The position numbers were made by a program, and so were the translations under genes. From Metabacillus bambusae (GTDB lineage Bacteria; Bacillota; Bacilli; Bacillales; Bacillaceae), in NCBI RefSeq assembly GCF_017497975.1, contig NZ_JAGDEL010000001.1, positions 496,001-560,000 of the forward strand: 64,000 nucleotides of DNA. Direction: 5' to 3'. The notes beneath the pieces are model-generated. The model made no database searches. It saw only the letters and a list, made by a program, of their open reading frames with translations, and was not told the origin of the DNA. How positions within the stretch are numbered: position 1 is the first letter of the stretch; the number at the start of each line of letters is the position of its first letter. This document shows, piece by piece, positions 44,484 to 54,717 of this stretch.

Positions 44484-45413
44484 TTATACAATGGTGAAAA
44501 GCACCATTGAAACAAATAAGATTGTTAAATAGTTGATAGAGTAAACGAACATCTTTGTAGCCCATTTCATCTCTAAATCTTTATTATTAAACCCTTTAAT
44601 TCCAACGACAATCCATCCAACATTTAAGGCCGTGGCTAAAATCAGAAAGCCTGTACCTAATTCATAAAGATAGAATGGTAATGGAAGTAAGCATGCAATC
44701 CAAACCATTATTTGACGTTTTGTTACGTCAAATCCATGTACAACTGGAAGCATAGGAATGTTTGCTGCTCGATATTCCTCTGTTCTACGCATAGCTAGAG
44801 CTAAAAAATGCGGTGGTTGCCATATAAACATAATTAAAAATAGTACCCATGCCATCACACTTAAATTCGCATCAACAGCTGCCCATCCAATTAAAGGTGG
44901 TACAGCACCAGAGACACTACCTATTACAGTATTAATTGTATACAGTCGTTTTGACCACATCGTATAAAGAAAGATATATGTAACAACTCCAACTAAAGAA
45001 ATAATTGTTGCTGTTAATGTTGTCATTAACATAAATACAAACCCAACAGTTAGGAGGAAAATCCCAATCCACAATGCCTGAAGTGGATTCATTTTTCCAG
45101 TTACAGTTGGTCTTTCCTTGGTACGTTCCATCAAGTGATCGATGTCACGATCATAATAGTTATTGATTGCACATGAACCTGCAATAACTAAGGAAGACCC
45201 AATTAATGTATATAATACAATATCGATATTAGCTAGAAATCCTTTTTCACTAAAATAAAGAGCTAGCCATATACCAGTAAATGTTGTTATTGCATTTGAA
45301 TTAACAATTCCTACTTTTATTAAAGAAAGAAAATCTTTCCAAAGCGTTGTTTCGTGTATATCGTTTGAATGATGCTTTATTGCGGCTTCATCCAAAACTT
45401 TTGTATTTGCCAA
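44484..45413 (-). CDS. ctaB: Protoheme IX farnesyltransferase (heme O synthase)
   Basis: CtaB attaches a farnesyl group to heme B to make heme O, the precursor of heme A. The 309-residue membrane prenyltransferase has about nine helices and the two Asp-rich motifs: [20 protein letters not shown] (about 84-103) and the later [20 protein letters not shown] region, with [19 protein letters not shown] near 188. The start is TTG, behind AGGAGG. It is upstream of ctaC and divergent from ctaA. Confidence 0.96.
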   Translation of the reverse strand: MANTKVLDEAAIKHHSNDIHETTLWKDFLSLIKVGIVNSNAITTFTGIWLALYFSEKGFLANIDIVLYTLIGSSLVIAGSCAINNYYDRDIDHLMERTKERPTVTGKMNPLQALWIGIFLLTVGFVFMLMTTLTATIISLVGVVTYIFLYTMWSKRLYTINTVIGSVSGAVPPLIGWAAVDANLSVMAWVLFLIMFIWQPPHFLALAMRRTEEYRAANIPMLPVVHGFDVTKRQIMVWIACLLPLPFYLYELGTGFLILATALNVGWIVVGIKGFNNKDLEMKWATKMFVYSINYLTILFVSMVLFTIV

Positions 45414-45518
45414 TTTTAGTACCTCCTAACTTTCATATCATTCTGCTAAAACTCTATTATCATGTATTCCTTATTTATTAGGCAAGGAGATGAAGGCGGT
45501 TCCAACCTACTAATTTTC

Positions 45519-45547
45519 TATATACTATGATACTAAAAAAACGACAA
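45519..45547 (-). promoter_or_regulatory. Candidate promoter of ctaB and the cta operon
   Basis: Minus-strand TTGTCG (45542-45547), a 17-base spacer and TATATA (45519-45524). About 105 bases ahead of the ctaB start. Confidence 0.55.
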
Positions 45548-45592
45548 ATTAAAAACGGTCTACTTGATATTAAATCATAATTCCACATGAAA

Positions 45593-46068
45593 TTGTGAAC
45601 AATTCATGAAGTAATTTTGTCGAAATTGTGAAAGGGTACCATCAAGATAGATAAAGTAAGCCTTTCCTTAAATCCAAGCCTTCCTATTTTATCATAAATT
45701 TAGAAGTAATTCTTAAGAAATAAAAATCAATGTGGAATAAAATTTCTTGTATTTCAATTAATGACAATACTTGTAATATATCCCCTTTTTATTTCTAGCA
45801 AACTCCAACTGAATATTCAACCCTTTTTCTACAAATCGTTTTTTTATTATAGTTACAAACTTTATTATCAGTCATGAAGAACCATTTTCTCGTGAATGTG
45901 GATTCCGCTTTTACTTAAAATTAAACTATTTAAACTAGTTTATATGACAACCCTCAATTTAGGGCTCCAATATAGCTACAAATTACTCTCTTTTTCCCGC
46001 AAGTCTTATTAGTCAGAAGCTGTTCAAAGAATTCGCAAATTTTTCTTAATATCTTATAACTTTGTGAA
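45593..46068. promoter_or_regulatory. ctaB-ctaA divergent control region with three TTGTGAA motifs
   Basis: The 750-base gap contains TTGTGAA at 45593-45599 and 45626-45632, and TTTGTGAA at 46061-46068. TTGTGAA resembles the site reported for the response regulator ResD, which activates ctaA and ctaB in B. subtilis. The first pair lies just upstream of the candidate ctaB promoter and the third about 100 bases ahead of ctaA. The rest of the gap is AT-rich with no gene that I can support. Confidence 0.5.
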
Positions 46069-46169
46069 CTTTTTAGTTAGTTTATTGTCTTTTTCTTTTA
46101 CATTGTGTACTATCGATGAGTATTTACCATTACATTTTTATCATTTTAGTATATAAGTAGGTGAACATT

Positions 46170-47123
46170 TTGCAACGTGCTCTTAAATGGTTTGCTGTAT
46201 TAACGACAATTATTATGTTATTTGTCCTTATCGGCGGTGCCCTTGTTACAAAGACTGAGTCAGGTGCAGGATGTGGAAATTCTTGGCCTTTATGTCATGG
46301 CGAGCTTGTGCCAAGTGAAATTACATTTGAGCTTGTAATAGAATTAAGCCATCGGTTAGTTAGTGGACTTGCAGGAATTACAGTTTTAATCCTTTCTATA
46401 TGGTCATGGAGAAAGATTGGCCATGTTAGAGAGACAAAATTCTTAAGCTTACTCTCGACGTTCTTCTTAGTCTTACAAGCATTGATTGGCGCAGCTGCAG
46501 TTAAGTGGGGTCAGTCAGATGCTGTACTCGCTCTTCATTTCGGTATATCACTTATTTCCTTTGCTTCTGTCTTACTTTTAACATTATTGATATTTGAAGT
46601 AGACAAAAAGTTTGATGCAAAAACGTTAATTATCGATAAAGAAATGAAGTTTCACATGATTGGTATTATTCTCTACTCTTATGTAGTTGTTTATACAGGT
46701 GCATATGTGAGACATAAAGGAGCTAGTCTTGCTTGTCCTGATTGGCCACTTTGTAGTAGGCGTGCTGGAGGTATGCCCGTAACCTTGCATGAATGGATTC
46801 AAATGGGGCATCGTCTTGCCGCTGGTGTTATCTTCATTTGGATTGCATATGCAACTTGGCGAGCAATAAAACATCATAAGCATCAAAAAGTCATTTATTG
46901 GGGCTGGATCATTGCGTTTATTCTAGTATGCTTACAAGTGACGACAGGTGCACTTGTTGTTATTACAGGATTAAATCTTTATATAGCTTTGTCCCATGCA
47001 TTAATCATCTCTTGCTTATTTGGGCTTTTAAGCTATTTTATATTGTTAGTAAGTAGGAACAAAATGAATTTAGAAAATCAAGCTGATCTTGATGATTCTA
47101 ATGAGAAAACTATCTTTAAATAA
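46170..47123 (+). CDS. ctaA: Heme A synthase
   Basis: CtaA oxidises the C8 methyl group of heme O to make heme A, for caa3 and aa3 oxidases. The 317-residue membrane protein has eight helices in two similar halves. Landmarks: [20 protein letters not shown] near 24-43 (the extracellular cysteine pair), [12 protein letters not shown] near 60-71, [21 protein letters not shown] (second cysteine pair) and [13 protein letters not shown] chose the TTG at 46170 because AGTAGGTG lies upstream and the product then aligns with B. subtilis CtaA from its first residue; a GTG three codons earlier is part of that site. Confidence 0.95.
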   Translation: MQRALKWFAVLTTIIMLFVLIGGALVTKTESGAGCGNSWPLCHGELVPSEITFELVIELSHRLVSGLAGITVLILSIWSWRKIGHVRETKFLSLLSTFFLVLQALIGAAAVKWGQSDAVLALHFGISLISFASVLLLTLLIFEVDKKFDAKTLIIDKEMKFHMIGIILYSYVVVYTGAYVRHKGASLACPDWPLCSRRAGGMPVTLHEWIQMGHRLAAGVIFIWIAYATWRAIKHHKHQKVIYWGWIIAFILVCLQVTTGALVVITGLNLYIALSHALIISCLFGLLSYFILLVSRNKMNLENQADLDDSNEKTIFK

Positions 47124-47126
47124 ATG

Positions 47127-47160
47127 AAAAGGGACTGACAATTAGCTGTCAGTCCCTTTT
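47127..47160. terminator. Bidirectional terminator between ctaA and pyc
   Basis: AAAAGGGACTGACA (47127-47140) pairs perfectly with TGTCAGTCCCTTTT (47147-47160). It serves both convergent genes. Confidence 0.93.
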
Positions 47161-47163
47161 CAT

Positions 47164-50100
47164 TTAACTTTTCGCTACTTCAATCAATAAATCCCCGGTT
47201 TGAATACCTTCACCATTTGAAACATGAATCCCTGTTACAGTTCCCGCAAATGGCGCTTGAACAGTCGTTTCCATTTTCATTGCTTCTGTAATAATGAGAT
47301 GGTCACCTTTGTTTACCTTCTCACCATTTTCAACAAGAACCTTTATTACAGTTCCTGGCATAGTTGCTCCGATGTGTTCATCATTTCCACTATCTGCCTT
47401 TACCTTCGTAGCTACAGTAGATTTGACGCTTTCATCCTTAATGACAACTTCACGTGGTTGACCATTTAGTTCAAAGTAAACAATTCTCGTGCCATCTGCT
47501 TGAGGCTCACCAACTGAGACAAGTTTCACAATCAGTGTTTTTCCTTGTTCAATTTCAACCTCGATTTCTTCACCTAATCTCATGCCATATAAGAAAGTAG
47601 GTGTATCCAACACTGAAATATCACCATATGCATCACAAGTTTTAATATATTCAGTAAATACCTTTGGATAAAGTGCATTTGCTATTGCCTCAAAGCTTGT
47701 TACAGGTCTTCCTAAACTGTGGAAAAGCTCTTCTTTCATTGCCTGGAAATTAACAGGCTCAAGTCGTTCACCTGGTCGTTCTGTTAATGGAGTACGACCT
47801 TTTAATATAATCCGTTGCAACTCTTTTGGAAATCCACCATGTGGTTGACCTAAATAGCCTTCAAATAATTCAATAACTGAATCAGGAAAATCTAATGTTT
47901 CTCCTCTTTCAAAAATATCGTCTTCATTCAGTTTGTTTTGCACCATAAATAACGCCATATCTCCTACTACCTTTGAAGATGGTGTAACTTTGACAATATC
48001 CCCAAAAAGATCATTAACACGTCGATACATTTCTTTAACGTCATTCCATTTATCACCCAGTCCAACTGCTTTAGCTTGCTGCTGAAGGTTACTATATTGA
48101 CCACCTGGCATTTCATGCATATATATTTCTGAATGAGGTGCATTCATACCACTCTCAAAATCAGCATAATACTTTCTTACACCTTCCCAATATTGTGAAA
48201 GCCTCTCTATTGAATTTATATCGACCTTTGGCTGACGTTTGATTCCTTCTAGCGCATGGTAGAGAGAATTCACACTTGGCTGTGATGTTAAACCTGCCAT
48301 CGAACTAACCGCCACATCAACAATATCTACCCCTGCTTCGATTGCTTTTGCATAAGTGAAAATACCATTTCCACTTGTGTCATGTGTATGAAGATGGATA
48401 GGTAAATCAACTGTTTCTTTAAGTGTTGAGATTAAGTTATATGCAGCTTGCGGTTTTAATAGTCCCGCCATATCTTTAATCGCTAAAATGTGGGCACCTG
48501 ATTGTTCAAGTTCCTTTGCCAAATCCTTATAATAAGTAAGGTCATATTTTTGCCTACTAGAATCAAGAATATCTCCTGTATAACAAATTGCAGCTTCAGC
48601 GATTTTTCCATTATCTCGAACAGCATCAATGGCCAACGTCATACCTTTAACCCAGTTAAGACTATCAAAAATTCTAAAGACATCAATTCCTGCGAAAGCA
48701 GACTTTTCTACAAATTCTTTAATTACATTATCAGGATAATTTTTGTATCCTACAGCATTTGACGCACGAAGCAGCATTTGTAATAGTACATTAGGTGCCT
48801 TCTCTCGAATCGTTAACAGACGCTCCCATGGATCTTCTTTTAAAAAGCGATAAGCAACATCAAACGTTGCCCCTCCCCACATTTCTAAGGAGAATAAATC
48901 AGGCATTAAACGTGCAGTCGGTTCAGCAATATGCTTTAAGTCAGTTGTACGTACACGTGTAGCAAGCAAGGATTGATGCCCGTCTCGGAAAGTTGTGTCT
49001 GTTAATAAAACTTGCGGCTGATCCTTAATCCAGTTGACCAATCCATCAGCACCATGAGTATCTAATATTTGCTTTGTTCCACTAGGAATTTCCTCAGTGT
49101 ATTTGACCTTCGGAATAACAGGCTTATCAAAGACAGGCTTCTTCTTTTCCCCAATTCCCGGAAATCCATTCACTGTTACATTCCCTATATATGTAAGCAT
49201 TTTAGTTCCGCGATCCTTACGTTTCGGAAAGACAAATAATTCAGGAGTCGTATCAATAAAAGATGTATTATATTTACCGGATAAAAAGTCTGGATGTTTT
49301 ACGACATTTTCTAAAAACGGGATGTTTGTTTTAATGCCACGTATTCTGAATTCCCTTAAGTTTCTGACCATTTTAGACGCAGCTTGCTCAAATGTTAATG
49401 CCTGAGTTGAAAGCTTAACTAATAATGAATCATAATGTGGTGTAATCACTGCACCTTGGAAGCCGTTCCCAGCGTCAAGTCGTACACCAAAACCACCACC
49501 TGAACGATAAGCCATAATCTTACCTGTATCAGGCATAAAATTATTAAGTGGATCTTCAGTTGTTACACGGGATTGAATAGCATAACCGTTAATCTTAATA
49601 TGTTCTTGTGATGTGATACCGATTTCCTTACCAGTAAGCAAATGGCCTTGAGCGACCATAATTTGTGTTTGAACGATATCAATTCCGGTTATCATTTCAG
49701 TAATCGTATGTTCAACTTGAACACGTGGGTTCACTTCTATGAAAAAGTATTCATCACCTGAAACTAAAAATTCAACTGTTCCCGCGTTTAAATATTGAAC
49801 ATTTTTCATTAATTTCACTGCAGCTTCACATATCTCAATTCTCAATTCCTCAGAAAGAGACACACTTGGTGCAACTTCAACAACCTTTTGATGACGTCTT
49901 TGAACAGAGCAATCCCTTTCATAAAGGTGTACAATATTTCCTTCATGGTCCCCAAATATCTGCACTTCAATATGCTTTGGGTTTTCAATGAATTTCTCGA
50001 CATAAACTTCATCATTACCAAATGCGGCTTTGGCTTCAGACTTAGCCCGTTCATATGATTCTTTTAATCCAGATTCACTACGAACGATTCGCATCCCTCT

Positions 50101-50610
50101 TCCACCACCGCCTAATGAGGCTTTAATCATGAATGGGTAGCCGTAATTTTCACCAAATTGGATCGCTTCTTCCAAGCTAGTAACAGGTCCATCACTTCCC
50201 GGAATAACTGGAATACTTGCTAACTCAGCTTGTGTACGTGCCTTCACTTTATCACCAAACATATCTAAGTGTTTTGATTCAGGTCCAACAAAAATAATCC
50301 CTTCCTCTTCACAGCGTCTAGCAAAATGAATATTTTCAGATAAAAATCCATAACCCGGATGGATAGCATCTACTCGATTATTTTTTGCAATTTCGATAAT
50401 ACCTTCAATATCTAAATAAGCATCGATTGGCTTCTTACCCTCGCCTACAAGGTATGCTTCATCAGCCTTATAACGATGATACGAACCAGAATCTTCTTTA
50501 GAATAAATCGCAACTGTACGAATATGTAACTCTGTACATGCACGAAATACACGGATGGCAATTTCGCCTCTGTTTGCAACTAATAATTTATTAATCTTTC
50601 TTAACGACAT
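47164..50610 (-). CDS. pycA: Pyruvate carboxylase
   Basis: Pyruvate carboxylase makes oxaloacetate from pyruvate, bicarbonate and ATP, replenishing the TCA cycle. The 1148-residue single-chain enzyme has, in order, a biotin carboxylase domain (about 5-455; KASLGGGGRGMRIV ATP loop, EVNPRVQVEHTITE), a carboxyltransferase domain (about 530-800; TDTTFRDGHQSLLATRVRT, HTHDTSGNG metal site), the allosteric/PC domain, and a biotin carrier domain with EAMKMET, biotin on Lys1112. The gene lies next to ftsW and opposite ctaA, as in B. subtilis. Confidence 0.98.
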   Translation of the reverse strand: MSLRKINKLLVANRGEIAIRVFRACTELHIRTVAIYSKEDSGSYHRYKADEAYLVGEGKKPIDAYLDIEGIIEIAKNNRVDAIHPGYGFLSENIHFARRCEEEGIIFVGPESKHLDMFGDKVKARTQAELASIPVIPGSDGPVTSLEEAIQFGENYGYPFMIKASLGGGGRGMRIVRSESGLKESYERAKSEAKAAFGNDEVYVEKFIENPKHIEVQIFGDHEGNIVHLYERDCSVQRRHQKVVEVAPSVSLSEELRIEICEAAVKLMKNVQYLNAGTVEFLVSGDEYFFIEVNPRVQVEHTITEMITGIDIVQTQIMVAQGHLLTGKEIGITSQEHIKINGYAIQSRVTTEDPLNNFMPDTGKIMAYRSGGGFGVRLDAGNGFQGAVITPHYDSLLVKLSTQALTFEQAASKMVRNLREFRIRGIKTNIPFLENVVKHPDFLSGKYNTSFIDTTPELFVFPKRKDRGTKMLTYIGNVTVNGFPGIGEKKKPVFDKPVIPKVKYTEEIPSGTKQILDTHGADGLVNWIKDQPQVLLTDTTFRDGHQSLLATRVRTTDLKHIAEPTARLMPDLFSLEMWGGATFDVAYRFLKEDPWERLLTIREKAPNVLLQMLLRASNAVGYKNYPDNVIKEFVEKSAFAGIDVFRIFDSLNWVKGMTLAIDAVRDNGKIAEAAICYTGDILDSSRQKYDLTYYKDLAKELEQSGAHILAIKDMAGLLKPQAAYNLISTLKETVDLPIHLHTHDTSGNGIFTYAKAIEAGVDIVDVAVSSMAGLTSQPSVNSLYHALEGIKRQPKVDINSIERLSQYWEGVRKYYADFESGMNAPHSEIYMHEMPGGQYSNLQQQAKAVGLGDKWNDVKEMYRRVNDLFGDIVKVTPSSKVVGDMALFMVQNKLNEDDIFERGETLDFPDSVIELFEGYLGQPHGGFPKELQRIILKGRTPLTERPGERLEPVNFQAMKEELFHSLGRPVTSFEAIANALYPKVFTEYIKTCDAYGDISVLDTPTFLYGMRLGEEIEVEIEQGKTLIVKLVSVGEPQADGTRIVYFELNGQPREVVIKDESVKSTVATKVKADSGNDEHIGATMPGTVIKVLVENGEKVNKGDHLIITEAMKMETTVQAPFAGTVTGIHVSNGEGIQTGDLLIEVAKS

Positions 50611-50700
50611 AATAATCCCCCTTTTGACAGTGCAATATGTTGTTCTTTACCGAAAAGTATAACATATTGCACTTATTACGTAACACATTTAATTGTTTCT

Positions 50701-51924
50701 TTAACGCATTGAAGAGTTGTTTTTTTGTTGTAACGGCTTGATAACTGCAGCAGGCTTGACTTCTTGAATTATTGGCTTTTGATATGTTTCTCGATATGTC
50801 GTAAACATTGAAACATTAACTAGTAGGCCCATGGAAATTAGCAATAAAAGGATCGAGGAACCTCCATAACTTATAAACGGAAGCGGAACACCAGTAATCG
50901 GTATAAGCCCTGTTAAGCCTCCAAGGTTAATCATTGCTTGAATAGCTATCATACTTGAGATTCCGACCGCGAGTAAAGTTCCAAAAGGATCCTGACATTT
51001 TCGAGCAACGGAAAATCCTTTTAAGACAATAAATGAGAGAAGAATCAGGACGAACATGACACCAAAGATTCCTAATTCCTCGGCAATTACTGCCATGATA
51101 AAATCTGTGTGTGATTCAGGCAGGTATCCGTATTTTTGTACACTTTGACCGAGGCCTAATCCTGTTAAACCACCAGATCCTATGGCGTAAAATGAATTTA
51201 CTAGCTGATAACCTGCTCCACCTTCATTAGCAAAAGGATCAGCAAAGCCAGTGAAACGACTTAACCGCTCTTCACTAAAAATTTGATCAGCTTTAAACAT
51301 GATAACAGGCGACAAAAGAATACCGAATAAGAAAACGAGAGAAATAAGTTTACCTATACTTTTAATCGCCATTCCCGAGCAAAGGATCATACAAATCGCG
51401 ATCATTCCTATAATAAAGGCAGTCCCAAAATCAGGCTGAATAATCACAAAAAAACAAATGATCCCAGTAAAAATCAATGGTGGTAAAACCCCTCTGCCAA
51501 ATTCATCTATGTATGATTGTTTCTTATCATAAACTGCTGCTAAATAAATAATCACACTAAGCTTTACAAATTCACCAGGCTGAAGATTCATTCCACCTAG
51601 CTTAATCCAACTTTGTGCATTTCCTGCAACGTGACCAATAAAAAATAAAGAGCCTAAAAGACCAATAGAACCAAACACAATTAACTTCAACATTCCACTT
51701 GTAAGAAAAGCTCTATACGGAAAAATCATCATGACGATAAAAGCTAAACTACCAGCAATTAAAGCTAGTTTTTGACGCTGAAAAAAATAATCAGCTTCCA
51801 CCTCATAACGAGCAACAGCTGTTATCATACTAGAGCTATAGACCATAACCAGTCCAAATGCGCACAATAAAACCACAGCTAATATTAATGAATAATCATA
51901 GGATTTTAGTATTTTCTTAACCAT
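50701..51924 (-). CDS. ftsW: Septal lipid II polymerase FtsW
   Basis: FtsW is the SEDS-family glycosyltransferase of the divisome and partners PBP2B. The 407-residue protein has about ten membrane helices, with GLVMVYSSSM at the start, LQPGEFVKLSVIIYLA, IQPDFGTAFIIGMIAIC, PESHTDFIMAVIAEELG and VPLPFISYGGSSILLLL, which include the catalytic loop aspartate of the family. A basic, non-conserved tail follows. I call this FtsW and the gene at 3253-4353 SpoVE because this one lies between pyc and ylaN, where B. subtilis has ftsW. Confidence 0.94.
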   Translation of the reverse strand: MVKKILKSYDYSLILAVVLLCAFGLVMVYSSSMITAVARYEVEADYFFQRQKLALIAGSLAFIVMMIFPYRAFLTSGMLKLIVFGSIGLLGSLFFIGHVAGNAQSWIKLGGMNLQPGEFVKLSVIIYLAAVYDKKQSYIDEFGRGVLPPLIFTGIICFFVIIQPDFGTAFIIGMIAICMILCSGMAIKSIGKLISLVFLFGILLSPVIMFKADQIFSEERLSRFTGFADPFANEGGAGYQLVNSFYAIGSGGLTGLGLGQSVQKYGYLPESHTDFIMAVIAEELGIFGVMFVLILLSFIVLKGFSVARKCQDPFGTLLAVGISSMIAIQAMINLGGLTGLIPITGVPLPFISYGGSSILLLLISMGLLVNVSMFTTYRETYQKPIIQEVKPAAVIKPLQQKNNSSMR

Positions 51925-52040
51925 TATTATCTCTTCCTTATCTAATCATGGGGTTATTCTATGTTGCTTTTATTTTACTATATCTTCGACTTGGAAAAAT
52001 GAAATTCCTTTAAAAACTTGTTAAAATTATAGAAAGTAAA

Positions 52041-52081
52041 AATAAAAAAACTCAAACTTACTTAAAGTTAGTTTGAGTTTT
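52041..52081 (-). terminator. Terminator after ylaN
   Basis: AAACTCAAACTTAC (52048-52061) pairs with GTTAGTTTGAGTTT (52067-52080) apart from one mismatch; the minus strand continues TTTTATTTTT. Confidence 0.9.
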
Positions 52082-52087
52082 GGTTAA

Positions 52088-52369
52088 TTATTTGGCTGTA
52101 AATGCATCATGTAATGCAGACAACTCTCGCTCAAGTGAATCGAGCAGGTCTTTTCCTTCACGTACCTCAATTAAGCCTAGCCTTACAGCGAAGTCTATTT
52201 CTCTAGATAAACCAAACATTTGTGTATCTAAAACCTCTTCATAAAGAGGACATTGAGGCATCGTTAAATTGTCCATTTGGACTTTAATCAATTTCATGAT
52301 TTTGTCAGCATCTGCCTTAAGTATGGCAAGTGCTTTTTCTCGATGATCAATAGCAATCTCAGACGCCAA
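52088..52369 (-). CDS. ylaN: YlaN, small protein linked to iron homeostasis
   Basis: YlaN is a 93-residue helical protein conserved in Bacillus and Staphylococcus; it is conditionally essential and is reported to bind the iron regulator Fur and act in iron homeostasis. The sequence [20 protein letters not shown] followed by [20 protein letters not shown] and [16 protein letters not shown] is typical. The start is TTG, behind GGAGGG. It is upstream of ftsW in transcription order, but a strong terminator separates them. Confidence 0.93.
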   Translation of the reverse strand: MASEIAIDHREKALAILKADADKIMKLIKVQMDNLTMPQCPLYEEVLDTQMFGLSREIDFAVRLGLIEVREGKDLLDSLERELSALHDAFTAK

Positions 52370-52555
52370 ATTAATCCCTCCGTTTCCGAGCGATTACCCT
52401 TTTCTATGTATTAATATTAAATCCAAATCGTTGAAAAAGCAAGGACAAACAGCCCAAACATATACTTTTACTTTCAATGAATTGTGATTTCAATAAAAAG
52501 TAGGCAATTTCAGCTCAAGTAACACAGAAAAATACGAGCATTATTTTCATATAGT

Positions 52556-52584
52556 GTGACAAATTTTCTTGAAAAGCTTATACT
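52556..52584 (+). promoter_or_regulatory. Sigma-A type promoter of ylaL
   Basis: GTGACA (52556-52561), a 17-base spacer and TATACT (52579-52584). It lies 24 bases before the ylaL start codon. Confidence 0.65.
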
Positions 52585-52607
52585 TGCGATGTAAAGGAGT
52601 GTTTATA

Positions 52608-53105
52608 ATGGAAGCAATCGTCATGGTAAAAGGCAAGGTAGATTATCAGATAACATTAGATCCGGGTGTGTGGATCTTCGATGATAGAAAAGTTGATTTA
52701 ACCACTTATTTTATCACCGAGCAAGAAACAAAAGATGAACTAGAAGAATATACGAAGTCTGTATCAAAGCATTGGGAAAGAGAAATTAGGGAAGGGGCAA
52801 TTTACCCTCCTACACTAAAAACTGAACGTACATACGAAAAACAAAGAGTGTTAAATGGTTCATTTGGTGTTCCATTAAAGCCATTTCTTCAAAATGCAGG
52901 AATTCAAGATGATGCTTTAAATGTTGAATTTGTTACAAATGATAAGCCATTCATAATATCGATTGAGGAAGCCAATAACGTCATATTAGGATTTAGCATG
53001 CAAGGCAAGCCATTAAAAGAAGATGGCCCAATTCACGTTTATTTAGGTGACGGTTCTAATGCAACTGATCCGATAAAGCATATAAAACAAATCAATGTAG
53101 TATGA
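52608..53105 (+). CDS. ylaL: Conserved protein YlaL
   Basis: A 165-residue cytoplasmic protein beginning MEAIVMVKGKVDYQITLDPG and containing VWIFDDRKVDLTTYF (about 21-35), SKHWEREIREGAIYPPTLKTE (about 53-73) and HVYLGDGSNATDPIKHIKQI at the end. It matches B. subtilis YlaL by sequence features and by place next to ylaK. I know of no established function. The ATG at 52608 follows AAAGGAG; an in-frame upstream ATG at 52569 lacks a ribosome binding site. Confidence 0.88.
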   Translation: MEAIVMVKGKVDYQITLDPGVWIFDDRKVDLTTYFITEQETKDELEEYTKSVSKHWEREIREGAIYPPTLKTERTYEKQRVLNGSFGVPLKPFLQNAGIQDDALNVEFVTNDKPFIISIEEANNVILGFSMQGKPLKEDGPIHVYLGDGSNATDPIKHIKQINVV

Positions 53106-53130
53106 TGCTGGATGCTGGTTCATCATCTGT

Positions 53131-53168
53131 AAGAGGGGGCAGACAGAGCTAAACCTTCTGCCCCTCTT
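53131..53168. terminator. Shared terminator of ylaL and ylaK
   Basis: AAGAGGGGGCAGA (53131-53143) pairs with TCTGCCCCTCTT (53157-53168) with one bulged G. It lies between the convergent genes. Confidence 0.85.
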
Positions 53169-53178
53169 CATCATCCAC

Positions 53179-54507
53179 TCAAAGCAAATCTGCTGCAAGC
53201 TGTGCCAAGCCTGATCGTTCACCTTTTACTAAGCGCACATGTCCGGCGATTGGCTGATCCTTAAATTTTTCAACTACATACGTGAGTCCATTGTTATACT
53301 CATCTAAATACGGATGATCAATTTGTTCCGGGTCACCCATTAAGACGATTTTACTTCGTTCACCAACACGGGTCAAAATCGTTTTAACCTCATGCTTTGT
53401 TAAATTTTGCGCTTCATCGATCAGAATAATTTGTTCAGGGATACTTCTTCCTCTAATATACGTTAATGCTTCAACTTCAATTGAACCCATCCCCGCTAAT
53501 ATAGCATCAAGCTCACCTGGTTTTTTTGTATTAAATAAATATTCTAAATTATCATAAATTGGTTGCATCCAAGGTCTTAATTTTTCTTCCTTTTCACCTG
53601 GTAAAAATCCTAAATCTTTTCCTACAGGTACGATTGGTCTTGCAACAAGTAATTTTTTATAAGTACCTAAATCCTCTGTTTGCATGAGTCCTGCAGCAAG
53701 AGCAAGTAATGTTTTGCCGGTTCCAGCTTTGCCAATAAGCGTTACTAACGGTATGTCGGTTCGTAGTAATAGCTCTAATGCCATTGTTTGCTGAACATTT
53801 CGAGGACGAATTCCCCAAATATGATCATGATCAAATACAAGTCGTTGAATCTTCTTTCCAGTCTGATCCACCTTGCCAATTGCTGAGGCGGAGCCGCCTA
53901 ACGCGTCTTTCATAATGACAAACTGATTGGGATAAAATGGATGATTTGTTATCTCAGAAAGAATTAATTCATTTTTTTCATAAAAACGATCTAAGTTATC
54001 GCTGCTTATATACAAATCAAGAAAGCCTGTATATATATGATCAATTTCCACTACACGGTCACTGAGAAAATCCTCTGCAATTAGCCCAATTGCATCTGCT
54101 TTAACCCGAACTAAAGTGTCTTTACTGACTAAAATTACAGCTCGGCCATTTTCCTTCGTCTGCTCCTCTAATGATAAATTTTTGGCAACCGCTAAAATAC
54201 GGTTATCATTTGTTTTTTCTACAAAAATTTCTTGCAACTGATGGAATGAACGGTGATTTAATTCGATCCTTAATGATCCACCGTTTGGTAAAGGGATTTT
54301 TTCATGCAATTTACCTGATTCCCTTAGTTGATCAATCAGTTTTGATACTTGTCTAGCGTTACGACCTATTTCATCCATGTAGCGCTTTTTTGAATCCACC
54401 TCTTCTAATACTACTGCGGGAATAATTACCTCATTTTCTTCAAATGAAAAAATTGAATTCGGATCTTGCAACAATACATTTGTGTCTAGAACATAAATCT
54501 TCCTCAA
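53179..54507 (-). CDS. ylaK: PhoH2: PIN-domain nuclease fused to PhoH ATPase (YlaK)
   Basis: A 442-residue two-domain protein. The N-terminal PIN domain has the metal-binding acidic residues in YVLDTNVLLQDP (Asp8), VVLEEVD (near 35) and LVSKDTLVRVKADA. The C-terminal PhoH ATPase has the Walker A loop GKAGTGKT (259-266) and Walker B IILIDEAQN near 360. PhoH2 proteins of this architecture are RNA-unwinding and cleaving enzymes; the role in bacilli is unclear. The start is TTG, behind GGAGGCGGAGG. It lies between ylaL and divergent ylaJ, as in B. subtilis. Confidence 0.93.
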   Translation of the reverse strand: MRKIYVLDTNVLLQDPNSIFSFEENEVIIPAVVLEEVDSKKRYMDEIGRNARQVSKLIDQLRESGKLHEKIPLPNGGSLRIELNHRSFHQLQEIFVEKTNDNRILAVAKNLSLEEQTKENGRAVILVSKDTLVRVKADAIGLIAEDFLSDRVVEIDHIYTGFLDLYISSDNLDRFYEKNELILSEITNHPFYPNQFVIMKDALGGSASAIGKVDQTGKKIQRLVFDHDHIWGIRPRNVQQTMALELLLRTDIPLVTLIGKAGTGKTLLALAAGLMQTEDLGTYKKLLVARPIVPVGKDLGFLPGEKEEKLRPWMQPIYDNLEYLFNTKKPGELDAILAGMGSIEVEALTYIRGRSIPEQIILIDEAQNLTKHEVKTILTRVGERSKIVLMGDPEQIDHPYLDEYNNGLTYVVEKFKDQPIAGHVRLVKGERSGLAQLAADLL

Positions 54508-54717
54508 ACCTCCGCCTCCTACTCCGTTGCTATTTTTTTATGGAGTGAAACAATTAGGTAGTGAAAAAAAGTCAAGCTGTGAATGAAGCGTTGCTAAAAT
54601 ATATGAAAGGATGAATAAAGATAGAAGGTTTATTAGACAATAAAATTAAAAAGCAAGGAAAAAACCTTCATTCAGGAACCTTCATATATGTGATCCTAAC
54701 TTTTAAGGAGTGATTTC

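Noticed and set aside
54612-54640. Sigma-G promoter for ylaJ (TGAATA with CAATAAAA)
   Set aside because: Spacing is 20 bases instead of 17-18 and the -10 fits poorly, so I do not list it.
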